A DNA stretch of 64,000 nucleotides. Source: Quillaja saponaria (Eukaryota; Streptophyta; Magnoliopsida; Fabales; Quillajaceae). The stretch covers positions 806,001 to 870,000 of the forward strand of contig CM055615.1 of NCBI GenBank assembly GCA_029379385.1. Direction: 5' to 3'. The position numbers and the translations under genes were made by a program. The notes under the pieces were generated by a model that did not search any database, was not told the origin of the DNA, and was given only the letters and a program-made list of their open reading frames with translations. Shown in pieces: positions 11,698 through 23,529 of this stretch; positions within the stretch are counted from its first letter, which is position 1; every line of letters begins with the position of its first letter.

Positions 11698-14600
11698 TCA
11701 TATCTTAGAAAGGGTCAAATCCATAGCATCCACAAGGAAGTCTGCAACCAAAGATACACAGTATTATGTTAGCAAAGGACTACTTCTTCTTTCAAATGTG
11801 AACATGAAATAGGGATTAAAGCCAACCTGCATCTTCTTTTGTGAAACAGAGGGGAGGTGTAATTCTGAAAACATTCCCATAAAATCCACCTTTTCCAATT
11901 AATACTCCCAATTCTAGAATAACAAAAACAAGAGGATGATCAGTAACCAAAAAAAAAAAAACAAAAGCAGCAATTGTGACGAAACCATCAAGAATACATG
12001 GCAAAAGTCAACCTTTCATCTGGTCCATTACATGCAGAGTTTCAGCTTTTGCTGGTGTTTTGAGTTGGCGATCAGTGACAAGTTCAACTCCAAGCATGAA
12101 TCCTCTTCCTCTTACATCCCCAATTACTGCACAGAAAACCATCAAGAGCATCATATAAAGATCCATCCTTGACATTTGAGTAACTTCTCTGGCGTTCAGT
12201 TATTGGAAATATCATGCATAATTAAGAAAAAAAATGTTCAAGAATAGAGAGGGGAAGAAAGTTTACATTCATATTTATCCTGGAGCGCCTTTGAGCCTCT
12301 CTTTCAGATAGGATCCCACCACAAATGCATTCTCCTGTAGCTTTTCTTTCTCTATTACTCTTAAGACAGCCAATCCTGCTGCAGTACATGCAGGATTCCC
12401 TCCAAAGGTGTTGAAGTAACTGCGGCGAGTCAAGACCCCTGCAATTTCTGGAGTCGTAACCACAGCACCAAGGGGAATACCATTTCCAATGCCCTGCAAA
12501 TGCAAGATCAGAGATGAAAAGAAGACACAATATACATTATTCTATAATGCAGGGGAGATATGCTTAACAAGGATGGCCTTGAGTGCACAATTCCAATAAT
12601 GGATCATAACTGATTGATTATGATTTACTTTGGTTTGTGCTACACGTGACTAGAGTGCAAGAGATATAGTTGTAGCAAGGGCGAACCTAGTTAAGCACAA
12701 AATGATATGATTTAATTTTAAAATGCCAAATAGGCATATGATTTAATTTTAAAATGCCATATAGGCGAATAGTCTATCAGATACAAAATCTTTCCCATGA
12801 ATTTAAATTGTATAGAAATCCACTTTTTAGCAACCAAAAGAATATATTGACACTAATTAAGTCTTATTCAATGCTAATGAGAACAAAAAGATGAAAGAAT
12901 GACTGCAACTAGTTAATTTACCTTTGCCATTGTCACTATGTCAGGCACGACACCTTGAGCTTCAAATCCCCAGAAATGGCTTCCAGTGCGGCCAAACCCA
13001 GCTTGAACCTCGTCAGAAATACAAAGTCCTCCTGCTTTTTTTATACTTTTGTACACAGCAGGCAAATAGCCTGGGGCTAATTCTACAATGCCCCCTACTC
13101 CCTGTATAAGAGTAAAGCATCAACAGATATGCTAACAGAACGAGATAAAACCAACTCAAGTCAGGTCAAATACCTGTATGGATTCAGAAATGAAAGCAGC
13201 AACATTGCCCGAAGTTCCAAAGTCAATGAGATCTTCCACATCTTTTGCATACTTCTCTCCGTCCGAACCAAAAACACCTCTGTAAGGATCTGGGTTTACG
13301 GCATGATGAACTCCACTCTATTAGTGAAATCAAGAGAGTATATTAGCTTTCTAATTGTATCCTCAGATAGGAGATCCCAGCACACTACTTAGGTACTCAA
13401 CATAGGAAGGAAACTTTCAAACTATTTTTTAGAGCTGTGTTGCAATTTTCTATGAATTGAAACATGTTAGGCACCTTAAAGATATGATATATTATTTCCT
13501 CTTTAGCCTGTATTGTCTGACTCATGAATAATAGAGCCTACGTTTTAAGTAGGCAGCCATTGTTTTCAGTATGAACATCACCAAGCACCCATATGGATCT
13601 TTTTATGACTCATGAAGAAATTTGTTTCTAAGGTAACTATAATTGTTAATGTAATATAAAATTTGTGCCTTCTTTAATGGCTAAATGAATGTCCAATTAG
13701 GCTGAATGTGGTGTTGCTATCATACAGTAGGTCTACGTTGCACTAAAGTTAGGCAACAATATGTGTCACCCACCATGAGGCTGACAAGCACTAGGTTGCT
13801 TACAAAAGGAAAATTGACACTATTGCTAAATATATAATCTTTGATAATTTGAGGTCTCCATCACTAAGAATCAAGAGAATTAGGTTACTCCAACTTTGAA
13901 GTGGCCACATTTCTAATACTATGTCCATAATTTGAGATTTGAGAACCCACTTAATAACTACCATGTGGGGCTCAATAAAATAGTTGTGGGAGTAACCCTT
14001 ACTCCTATAACATTGTCAAGTTTCCTAACATCAGAGTTATTGCACCCAAATGAGCACTGACTGATTTTAGGAACAAAACTAGCATGACCAGATCAATAAT
14101 TTGCTTATCATTCAGTAAATAAGAAAGCAGGAAGAAAAAAGATGAAGTATGATACATCATACTAATGTAATATATTTTTGAATTTTGAAAGTTAGGTAGT
14201 AAATAAGAAATGGAATTAATTCTACACACAATAGCCCCGAAACAAAGTAATATATCCTCATAATTTAGGTTACTTGTAAATTCAAAATCTGAGGAAAAAT
14301 ATAAATTTTCCTTTAGATACAAACATTCTGTTTTTGAGCATTAAAACTAGGCTCTTAGCAGTCACTTAGTTTTCCACGGGTTAACTCGAGGGAACAAGGT
14401 CTGTTTCACACAACAACACAAAAGGGATGAGAATATGAGCAATTGAGCAGACTACACTCACTGAGTTCCTGTGGTGCAACCAATTATTTTAGTAGGATTA
14501 ATACCTGTACAACATTAAATTTCCAGATGCTCTGAGCTGTGGCCCCCATCGTCCCAGCTGCATTCCCATGGTACGCATTCCTAAGTGATATTATATCATG

Positions 14601-16157
14601 GTACCCTGTGTACAATTTTGCTATCAGCATCGCTAATTCGTTTGCTTCTGTACCTGAATTTGTGAAGAAAACCACCTACGAACACAAAAACACACAGGTG
14701 AACAGTGAATTTATAAAGTTACAGATCACCAACCAAAAGTATATTCAATTTACTAAACAAAAGAATATATTCCAAATTTCCTAAACCACTACTTAATAAA
14801 GTATCAATCATTATGAGAAGAAAACTTACATTAAATTAGTCAATTACCAAATTTTCTAATCCTTTGTGGTATGAATTCTATAGTTTTCAAATTTACGCAT
14901 GCATACAAGGGTGACATCATCATGAATAGACATATATGGTGTGACAATAAAAAAAAAGGAATAAAACTATTACTTGACAGTGACAAAAAATACAACCCAT
15001 TATCCACTAGTGTTTTGAGATAACATCAATTATTAAACAGTCACTGCCCAATAGATGCTACTTTCATCTAGGATTTGTCAAAGACAACGAAGCAATGTAT
15101 GTGTGAAATTTGTTGACATCCAAAGTAATTGTTGCATTCGCATCGAAAATTCCAACCTTATGTCTATTTCACATGTTGCTTCTCCGTGCATAATCGGAGG
15201 ACATTTAATAACTTGTATATGAATGATAAGTAGTGGAGTTTGAAATCAGGACCTCCTGTTATGTTACAATGTCTAACTATCTTTTCATACAAAAGATTAA
15301 CTTTAAAGCACACATATTGCGTTGATTAACATATGTTTAGTGGAATTGTGAGAGTTGATCACTCTGACGTAGGACCATAGTTGCAATTGTCGGTATCGTA
15401 ACATTATTTATTAGTGCATAATATTCATGACATAAAATAATCAATAAGCAACTTCGATGTTACAAAAAAAAGTTTCTGTTTTTTTTGTTTTTGTAATGAT
15501 TAATTAGCAAAATTACAGACCTTAAGATTGCCGGGTAGTTTAGAAGCCAAGGCCTCAGCAAAATCAGCAATAGCATGATTAAGGTATAAGACCGTAGAGT
15601 GTTGCAAGCGCTTGGTTTGGTTGACGATTGCGTCGACCACATCAGGATGACAGTGCCCACAACACACCGTAGCAATTCCTCCAAAAGCGTCCAGGTATCT
15701 ACGGCCGTTTTCATCGAACAAGTACTGCATCTTCCCATCCACAACGTTCAGCTGCCATCACAATATTCCAGTCAGAATGTGAAAAATCAAATTCTGGTCG
15801 ACTTGTTTGTTTCCCAAGAAAAATCAGATTTTTTGCATGATGATAATTAAATTAACGAATTGTAACGAAATTAGCCTCAATAATGATGAAAGAAAATGAT
15901 CAGGTGTATCGGTGACGCACCGGTGTTTTATAGAAATGAAACAGGGAAGGGCTGAGATATTCTTTTCGCTTGGCCAAGATCTCGTCGGCGGTGGGACCGG
16001 TATAAGGCGGAGGAGAATAATCGAAAGGGGGCATTTTGGGAATAACAGCACCATCTTCTTGGAGGGAGACCTGTTTCTGAGCCAACTGAGAGAAGCTGCG
16101 TTGGGAACAAAAAGATTTTCTTCCCGAAAATAGCCTTCTTATAATAATCCCCTGCAT
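11698..16157 (-). CDS. AGT3: Alanine-glyoxylate aminotransferase 2 homologue (AGT3/PYD4-like), frameshifted in exon 6
   Basis: Seen: nine minus-strand exons at 16157-15921, 15751-15521, 14675-14505, 13317-13174, 13101-12922, 12493-12267, 12126-12013, 11913-11827 and 11741-11698, all GT-AG, about 478 residues. The N-terminus is Arg/Ser-rich and fits a mitochondrial presequence. Class III aminotransferase landmarks follow: [40 protein letters not shown], then MAK|GIGNG, whose Lys binds PLP at the exon 5/6 junction, then NTFGGNP and [14 protein letters not shown]. Known: the family transfers amino groups from alanine (or beta-alanine-type donors) to glyoxylate in mitochondria. Odd: exon 6 is 227 bp, but phase requires 226. 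One extra G near 12285-12288 turns [16 protein letters not shown] sequence into KGAPG and a stop. Either a damaged allele or an assembly indel. AGT2 is a less good match. Confidence 0.85.
12705..12766. repeat. 31-bp tandem duplication in aminotransferase intron 5
   Basis: Two adjacent 31-bp copies (12705-12735 and 12736-12766) begin ATATGATTTAATTTTAAAAT and differ at one position. They lie wholly within the intron between exons 6 and 5 and do not affect splicing signals. Confidence 0.85.
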
Positions 16158-16263
16158 TTTGGTGAATGCAGGAGAAAGAAACAGTTTCTGCTAAATCTAG
16201 AGAGAGAGAGAGTAGGAGGGAATGGGTGGGACTGGTAGTTAGAGAGGCAAGAAGGGAAAGGTT

Positions 16264-16273
16264 TATTTATATA
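16264..16273 (-). promoter_or_regulatory. TATA box of the aminotransferase gene
   Basis: Minus-strand TATATAAATA lies about 107 bp upstream of the ATG. Between it and the start is a leader containing a GA-rich run (about 16198-16212 on the plus strand). Position and sequence fit a plant core promoter. Confidence 0.6.
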
Positions 16274-19200
16274 GGGGATTTGAGGAGGGAGTGGTGACGT
16301 GTAGTGAATTGGTTGGACAGGTAATTAACCCTTGAAATGAATTGAAAATTACCGTATTGGTATTCTGTTACTAAAATAGGATTGTCTGTGAATGGTAAAA
16401 AAAAGGAGTAAAATGCATTTACCCAAGGTGATTGTTTAAGTTCTTAATTTTGAAAGGGGAAAATTCTTTGAATGGAGACAATGGCATGTTCTTAGTTTCC
16501 TTGCTATTTTGAGGATATTGTCATAACTCATTAATGGTTTTATTTTGGAAAGTGTGGGCTGTTTTGCCTGTTTGTAGTTTTTGTCCTGTTTGTTTTCCTT
16601 TAAATATAAATATAATGCATGGGATTCATTTTTATGTATATGAGTCAAAAGAAATTAAATAGGGGCAATTCTTTTTTTCTTTTTTTATATATAGAAAAAT
16701 AAGTTTTATTAATAGAAGAAATAAAGAAATATAAGAAGAAAAAAAAAAGACAATCATTCTACCTTCGAAATAGAAAAGATAGCAAAAAGAAAACAAAAAA
16801 TTGTCAAAAGAAAATACATAAAATATTTTTGGGTTAATTTATTCTCTACAATTATGTGATTTTATCTAGTTCCAACACAAGGAATTATTCTATGACACTA
16901 TAGAATGTAAAATCTGAAAAATAAATTAAATTACGTGACAATTCCAAAAACATAAAAGCTAACACTTTTTTTTTTTTGCATGATTTAGTATTACAAGATA
17001 AAACAGAACTAGATAGCATCTAGCATACACATCTTGTTACTAACATCTAGTAAGTTATGACAAAGCAAGCAGTGTAGTAAATAACTTATTTAACGAGTTA
17101 TGATTCAACACGCAAGTAATCTTTCCAAATCTATTATCGTTGGATCTATCCACTGCGACACAAAAAATAATGCCCAAACTTGTAATGCTCACATGATTGG
17201 TCATTGCATCATATAATATATATATAATAATATGGAGTCGTGGACCTTCATTATTCATCACCTTATCATGATAGAGTGGAGTCACTAGTGGAATCCAAAT
17301 ACATTTGTTTGGTCTGTAAATTTAATTTGGAAGATGAGATAAAATCGAAGTCTTCATTTTTGTCTTTCACTTCTAAAGCCGTAATAATTCCAAGGGCAGT
17401 ATGATGCTAGCTCTGGCATGTAGTCCACAGCTTATGACGGATGCTGTAGGCAAACAGTGACTGGTTTGGGGTGCTATTTTAGTTAGTCTTTACTTATAAT
17501 ACTAAACTTCTAAGAATAATAAATCTTTCTTTAACAAGATAAAATAATAAGTTGTCGTTGATGTCTTAATACAACTAGTAATTAAGGCGAATATAATAAG
17601 ATGTTTTGGTGATAGATTGAGATAAAAATGGTTTCTGCCATAAAAATGTTGGTGATGAATTTGGACAATGAGTCTCAACCGAGTCCTATTTGACAATTCC
17701 ACCAATGTGTTTAGCCAATAATTTAACCAAACGTGAACATTATCTGCAACAAATAAATCAGCCTAGCTTAATGTACTTGGTAGAACATCTGGGACAGGTT
17801 ACAAATAAAACTTTTCCAAATGTATCCAACCATGCTTCAATCAGCTCTATGTGGGACATACAATTTGTGCTAAAATCAGTTCAATGAGGCACGTAAACTT
17901 CCTTTGGTTATGGTGCTTAAATAATGGCCACAATGGGGACATGGCTTCCAACATAAACAATTCATATTTAGAAAGGCAGAGCAACGAAAAAATCATGGCC
18001 AACGTTGAGAATTCCCATAGCAACAATAATTGAAACAAGAAAAGAAATGGCTTTCAATTTCCACTAGTTAATCTTATGGTACCTTATTCTGTGTTTGCTG
18101 TGTAGGATTTCCACACACATCTCTTCCTCATGTAAATTTAATTTTAATATAACTCCTAAAGTAATAAGCGATTGGAATCCCATTAAGAAGACACCATTTT
18201 CATTAGGTGGAGCAATAATTCATACGGGAGAAACATGCATTCGTATAGATATAAACATCAAATTCAAAGTTTACAAAAGGAAGTAATATTGGACACTTCA
18301 GATTTAGTTTATACATATTTATACTTTATGAATAAATGGATCAGTAAAAAACAGTGGACCAACTATATCAAAGCCTTCTTTGTTATTAGTCAGAATCTTA
18401 TCTTTTCAATACCAAACATATTCCTTGCAAACGTGGCTTGTATTTTGTATGAATTTCGTAGGTTATCATGTTTCCTGACTTGTCACAATTATAAATGTGA
18501 TGAAGATAAGGTTAAAGCATTTTATACAACATACAGCCACTAAAGACACTTGACTCACAAGTAATTAGAGACAGTTTTGGAACAATTTTGATAAGATGTG
18601 CTATGGAACTACACGAAAAAAAACACACAAATTACATTTATTTTGAGATTATGAGCTTGTGAGTAACCCAATCAAACAGCAGCATCACCTACCAAGAGAA
18701 CAAGCATTACATGTGAAAAGACAAGCAACAGAACACGCATTACATAAGCAAGATCGATAATTGACAACTTAAATTTTAGAATTGGATGTAACTAGTTAAC
18801 TTACACAGCAAAAATTATTCCCTGGTCTAACACAAATTCCAATCCCTAGATCTGAAATTTCTATGGGGTTTTAGCCGAGTATTTTACAGATATACAAGTA
18901 ACCAGCTGCATGCCCTTCTTTTTGCAGAACTTTCACTGGCATGTGCTTGTGTTAAAAATGTATTCTCATGTCGTTGTTGTTATCTGGGGGTAGGCACAGA
19001 CCATTCTTAGCTATGAGTAGCCAAAATAAATAAAATAACTCTCGATGACAAGCTTCTTCAGAAAGAGCTACATGTTAAGAACCACCATTCCTGGCTGTAG
19101 TTTTCCTTTAGCAGTTTGGTCAACTATTAACCCATGTATGTTGTTCCTAAAATTATGTCAGCAACAATGTGGTACAATGGTATCTTGCTAAGGTAAACAA

Positions 19201-19479
19201 AATTTACTAAACGCTGTATCAGCCATGGCAAAGTCCATCATTATTAGCATAAGTTGTTATTTTGCCCTCATTACCACTGTGTAGTTGATCTTCAAAATCT
19301 TCTTAACAGAATATATCACTCTAATAAAAATGGTAAAAATTATTTTTCAAAACTTCCATTTATTTCATATCATCATCAACAACCACGAAAATTACTTCAG
19401 TAACATGGACTGTGAAACAAAAATTTACAATTATTACCATATAAGCAAATACCTGACCTTGGTGTACTGAAGAAGGGAT
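16274..19479. other. Intergenic region between aminotransferase promoter and dioxygenase 3' end
   Basis: About 3.2 kb of AT-rich sequence. The right part presumably contains the 3' UTR of the minus-strand dioxygenase. Short open frames here lack recognisable domains. No transposon ends were identified. Confidence 0.4.
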
Positions 19480-21868
19480 CTAGTACTGTCTGAAAGTTAG
19501 ATTTAGACGGCCAGGTCGAAGCCTGGTGTCTTCAATCAGTGCCTTAGGTGCCGAGTGTGGTATGATTGAGGCCACACCATGAAATATATGTCTAGATTTC
19601 CCACCAAATATCAATACATCACCTGATTCCAAGACAACTTTCTCAGCATTCTCCACGTCCCTCTGATCCCCATACAAAAACTCTGCTGCATCGCCAACTG
19701 AGAAGGAGACCACTGGCAATCCTTCCGAAAGACTACCTCTACTTTCATCCCGATCCTACAGTTTCAAGATGGGGAAAGAAAAAAAATTGTGAAACCTTTG
19801 TAACTTCAAGCACGGATATTATCAAGAACCATAAGGAAAAAAATAAACAGTTTAAACACATTAAACTGCAGTGTAAGACGAAGTTATAAGCCTTTGAAAA
19901 TCATATACTTCATCCAAATCTAATGTTTACCTCTGTCCCAATCTTCTTAATACTCTCCACTAAATCATACAAGTAAATAAGTCTAATTCACTGATCAAAA
20001 GGACATGTTGACATCAGAAAGCCAGAATCAGATCCCCAATGCTTTTAACACCAGAATAGTGCAAATAAATTACAATTTAAAAATATATTAAGATGCCTAG
20101 TGTGACATACACAAGTACTGACCTGATGCAGACCAAGTCTCCCGCTGGTTGTATAAAAGTTGACAATACATATGTCTGGAGACATTGAAGGAAGTATGTC
20201 TTCTACATTTCTTACCCTTATTTCTTTCTTGAGAAGGGAATGTGCTTCTTGTATTGCTTTTTTGACAAGTAGAGTGAAGTCATTAGGAATACCAGGTGGC
20301 TCACTACCATCAATTGTCCGTTTATTTGCATATTTTCTTGTCTGAGGATCCCAGTCTAGACCGAGACACATCATCTGTAGCCTGAATTTTTGCTCCATCT
20401 TTATAACCTGGCTGGTAGAAACCCCCAGGAGCCAGACCAAGATCTCGACAGGTCCTCACTATTCCCACCTAAAACAATTAGAATGGTGAAAGAGTCTGGA
20501 TGTTATAAGCATACAGGCAGTAGATTTCAACCAAAGCACCATTTACCAAGAAATGAAAATTTTAAGGAACAAGCATTCTCAGAAAATACGATAAGCTATT
20601 GTTGTATATAGGAGATAAGTTAGTAGAACTCCTCTCAAATGTGTCTACAAATACTACATGGCTTAAAAAACCAAATGAAATGACATACGCCATATGCTAA
20701 AAATGCCAATCCAAATATCAGAACATTAGAATATTAGTGGAATTTCAACACACACAGAAAGTAGTACTAGTAAATAAGGCAATAAGAAGCACCTGTTCAT
20801 CATGGGTGATGTAATGTTTCAATAGAACCATCCCAGGCCTCAGTTCCCTCTTGTGAGTACTTTCCATAAAAGTACTTCTACTTCCGGACAGACAGATATC
20901 AAACGGTTCAAACTTCGGCAAACTAACAGAACAATCTGACTTCTGTAAGGCTACTGAATTAGAATCCCTATGGTTAGACTTGGGTCTTTCAACAAAACCA
21001 GGGTAGCTCTTCTTCCCCAAATGAGTATCAAGAAGTAATTCTTCTTGCTGGCTAGCTAAGTTCTTTGGCAAGTTCTCAAGATCATATGAACTACTAATAT
21101 CTAAATCAAAACTAAAACTAGTGCCAGAATTGGTATCCACGACATTTTGCTCTGTTTCTAAATCAATCCGAGTTCTCCTTTTACTGACAAGTGAATGTCC
21201 AGAACCAAAATTACGCACTGCAGCAGGTGCGGTAAATTTCTTTTCATTGGTAGCATCTGGCGTAGACCTAAACTCAGGTTGGTTATTAATGCCTTTGACC
21301 TTATATAAGTAGTGTTTGGGTCCTTTGGAAGATGAAGCCAAAGAAGGGCTCTGCTCATATGTATTATTTGCCATCATTCCACGCTTAACGGGTACAGGAA
21401 TACTTCCAACCATTATCAGAACCGGCCGGTCATCATTGACATTAAAGGAATTATCAGACAATTTCCCATCAGCCGTAATCTGCAGTAGAATTATTGCTTC
21501 AAGAATTTGAAAAGAAAGTATAGAAAACCCATTATGCTAGAAGCACAAAAATCCCATGTACTTGACTATAGCCAAGATAATGAATTTTGAAAGCAAAACA
21601 TCTCAGGTACTAATAAAAATAATAATCAAAGTATAAAATGTTAAAAGAAAGTTGAAAGCTGCTTTAAGTTATCTTCTTCGCTTAGCAAGAATTTCACCTC
21701 ACCGTCAAAGCTTGAATCTTCCATTGACAAATATTTGGCTTCCCTCTTGCTTTTCTTTATCTTTTGTAAAGATGAAAACTTGGGAGAAATTCGGTGAGAA
21801 ATGTAGCGGTTCAAAGGTATGCGACAAAGAAATGACGAGGGCAGAGTGATTGAACGGAACAGAAGCAT
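19480..21868 (-). CDS. AlkB-like 2-oxoglutarate/Fe(II) dioxygenase (ALKBH1-like), frameshifted in exon 3
   Basis: Seen: four minus-strand exons at 21868-21698 (or from the ATG at 21724), 21479-20793, 20468-20123 and 19755-19480. Exon 2 encodes a polar, low-complexity N-terminal half ending RPGMVLLKHYITHDEQ. Exon 3 gives VRTCRDLGLAPGGFYQPGY and LQMMCLGLDWDPQT. The iron ligand motif HQD spans the exon 3/4 junction (LGLHQ|DRDES). Exon 4 carries GDAAEFLYGD, SGDVLIFGG, the distal His in RHIFHGV, and the 2OG-binding RPGRLNLTFR. Known: AlkB proteins oxidatively demethylate nucleic acids. It resembles the Arabidopsis At3g14160 group. Odd: exon 3 is 346 bp, but both flanking introns are phase 0, so one base is extra. 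A run of five A (plus strand T, about 20387-20391) shifts the frame inside GYKDGAK. Start choice is uncertain: the upstream ATG adds a 48-residue Arg/Ser-rich presequence-like segment. Confidence 0.82.
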
Positions 21869-22002
21869 CGTTTAATTAAAACCATGGAGCAGGTGCTCTG
21901 AACCTTGTAGCTTTATTAAAAACCCGTTACAGGGAAGAGTTTAGATGGGAGGTGCAGTGTTTCCGAAATCCGAAGTGATAGTTGTGACACTTTGGCTTCA
22001 GT

Positions 22003-22090
22003 GGCGGTGAATAAATTCACCGGTGGCGGTGAATAAATTCACCGGTGGCGGTGAATAAATTCACCGGTGGCGGTGAATAAATTCACCGGT
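22003..22090. repeat. 22-bp minisatellite, four copies, each with an internal palindrome
   Basis: Four head-to-tail perfect copies of a 22-bp unit (22003-22024, 22025-22046, 22047-22068, 22069-22090). Each contains GGTGAAT-AA-ATTCACC, a 7-bp inverted repeat, and the palindrome ACCGGT falls at or near the unit junctions. The array lies 135-220 bp upstream of the farthest upstream dioxygenase ATG, so probably in its promoter or leader. Confidence 0.95.
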
Positions 22091-22510
22091 GGCGGCTATT
22101 CAACTGACCCAGAAAAAGAAGTAGGGGTAAAAAGATCATGGTTTATTGAATAAACGACAACTATATTGGGTCGTTTACCTCCAGCAGTGACTCACATTCA
22201 TAACGTAACCTTGGCCATTACAAATTCCTAATCTCATCAAAATCTATTGCGAGTTTGGATGCATGCAATGATTTTTTTTTTTTTTTTGCTAAAAATTGAA
22301 GTTAGATTTGAAAATATAAAATCAATTTTAATTTAATAGAAAGGTCACATAAAAAATTATAATTGAAATTGTGTTTTAAGTAGGTTGTCGTCTTTGTTGA
22401 ATACCAACGGTGGTCATCATTGTTTGGTAGGTTTCGATGATGGTTGTAGTTGTCTCTGCCAGGTCCCAGCAGTGGTTGATGGATCTCCAACAAATTCTAT
22501 TAGTGGTTAT
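22091..22510. other. Spacer between minisatellite and Ty3/gypsy element
   Basis: AT-rich sequence ending in GTGGTTAT before the 5' LTR. No gene recognised. Confidence 0.4.
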
Positions 22511-22841
22511 TGATGTGAGCATATTATCCAACAATTTATAGAGAAGATCGATCAAGCAAAATCCAAGAGAAAAATAGTTTAGTTAGGTGTTTTTTATTTT
22601 TCTTTTTCTTTTAATCTCACATGAAAAATAAAAGAATGTAGTTATGTTTTAGGATTAATATAAATAAAAAATTTATTTTTAGTCCCACATTGCTTAGATA
22701 GAAAGAGTAAGAGTCTTGGAACCTTTATAAATATATGTTATCTCTTTGGTTGTAAACTCAACTTTTCATTAATAAAATTTTAAACTTTTGTCCATTTTAT
22801 TATTTATTTCTAGTACGCTAGAATTTTAGTTCTCTTTGTCA
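22511..22841 (+). repeat. 5' LTR of Ty3/gypsy element
   Basis: Begins TGATGTGAGCATATT and ends CTCTTTGTCA. It contains TTTATAAATATA near 22723-22734, a likely TATA box of the element, and an AATAAA-like signal downstream. It aligns end to end with 27529-27860. Confidence 0.9.
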
Positions 22842-23032
22842 AGGGCATTATAATGTCGGTGGTATCAGAGTCAGTCTCGGCAACAGTTTAGAGTCTCGTT
22901 AATAATTCAAAATGGTATGGTAAGATGGTGGACGACAACGACAACAGGCGGTGTTGGATGAACAAAGGGCAAGGATGACTCGCTAATCTTCGCGGCTTTC
23001 TAGTTAACTTGGGAGTCAACGCCAACATGTTC

Positions 23033-23243
23033 GTGAAGATGGTAGGAACACCCGTGCCGGTGATTATGCTCGCAGCCAGTCTATCAACCGACATGGTCTT
23101 GGAAATCATCATAGGCTACAACCTTATGATAATTTGAAGTTTATGAAGATGGTGGTAACAACCATGTCAAAGATTATGCTCGTAGCTAACCATCAACCTA
23201 CAGGGTCTTGCATAACATCATAGGCTACAACCTTATGATTTTG
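23033..23243 (+). repeat. About 108-bp internal tandem duplication in the gypsy gag leader
   Basis: Two adjacent diverged copies both run from GAAGATGGT through GATTATGCTCG to CATAGGCTACAACCTTATGA. They begin near 23033 and 23141. The duplication predates or accompanied the element's decay. Confidence 0.7.
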
Positions 23244-23529
23244 AAGATGAAGATGAAGAGTTTGTTGACAATTGCATAGTCAATCCAATACAAGTTGGAG
23301 AAAGAGTTCAACCTCGACGTAATCTTCTATGGAGATAACCAACTTATAGGGAAGATGAAGATGAAGAGATCATGGACAACCATAGATTCAATTGAATGCA
23401 TAGAGATAAAGTACAACCTCAATGCCAACATCTATGACGACCATAAACTTTTGAGGAGGACTATGAAGACGAAGATGAAGGATATGGAAATTACCAACGT
23501 ATGCCTAGACGAAATAGAGGAGTTAAAGA

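Noticed and set aside
20045..20440. Open frame beginning MVWLLGVSTSQ as a separate gene start
   Set aside because: It is the downstream half of AlkB-like exon 3 in the frame after the one-base insertion. Its first residues are out-of-frame text of the same exon.
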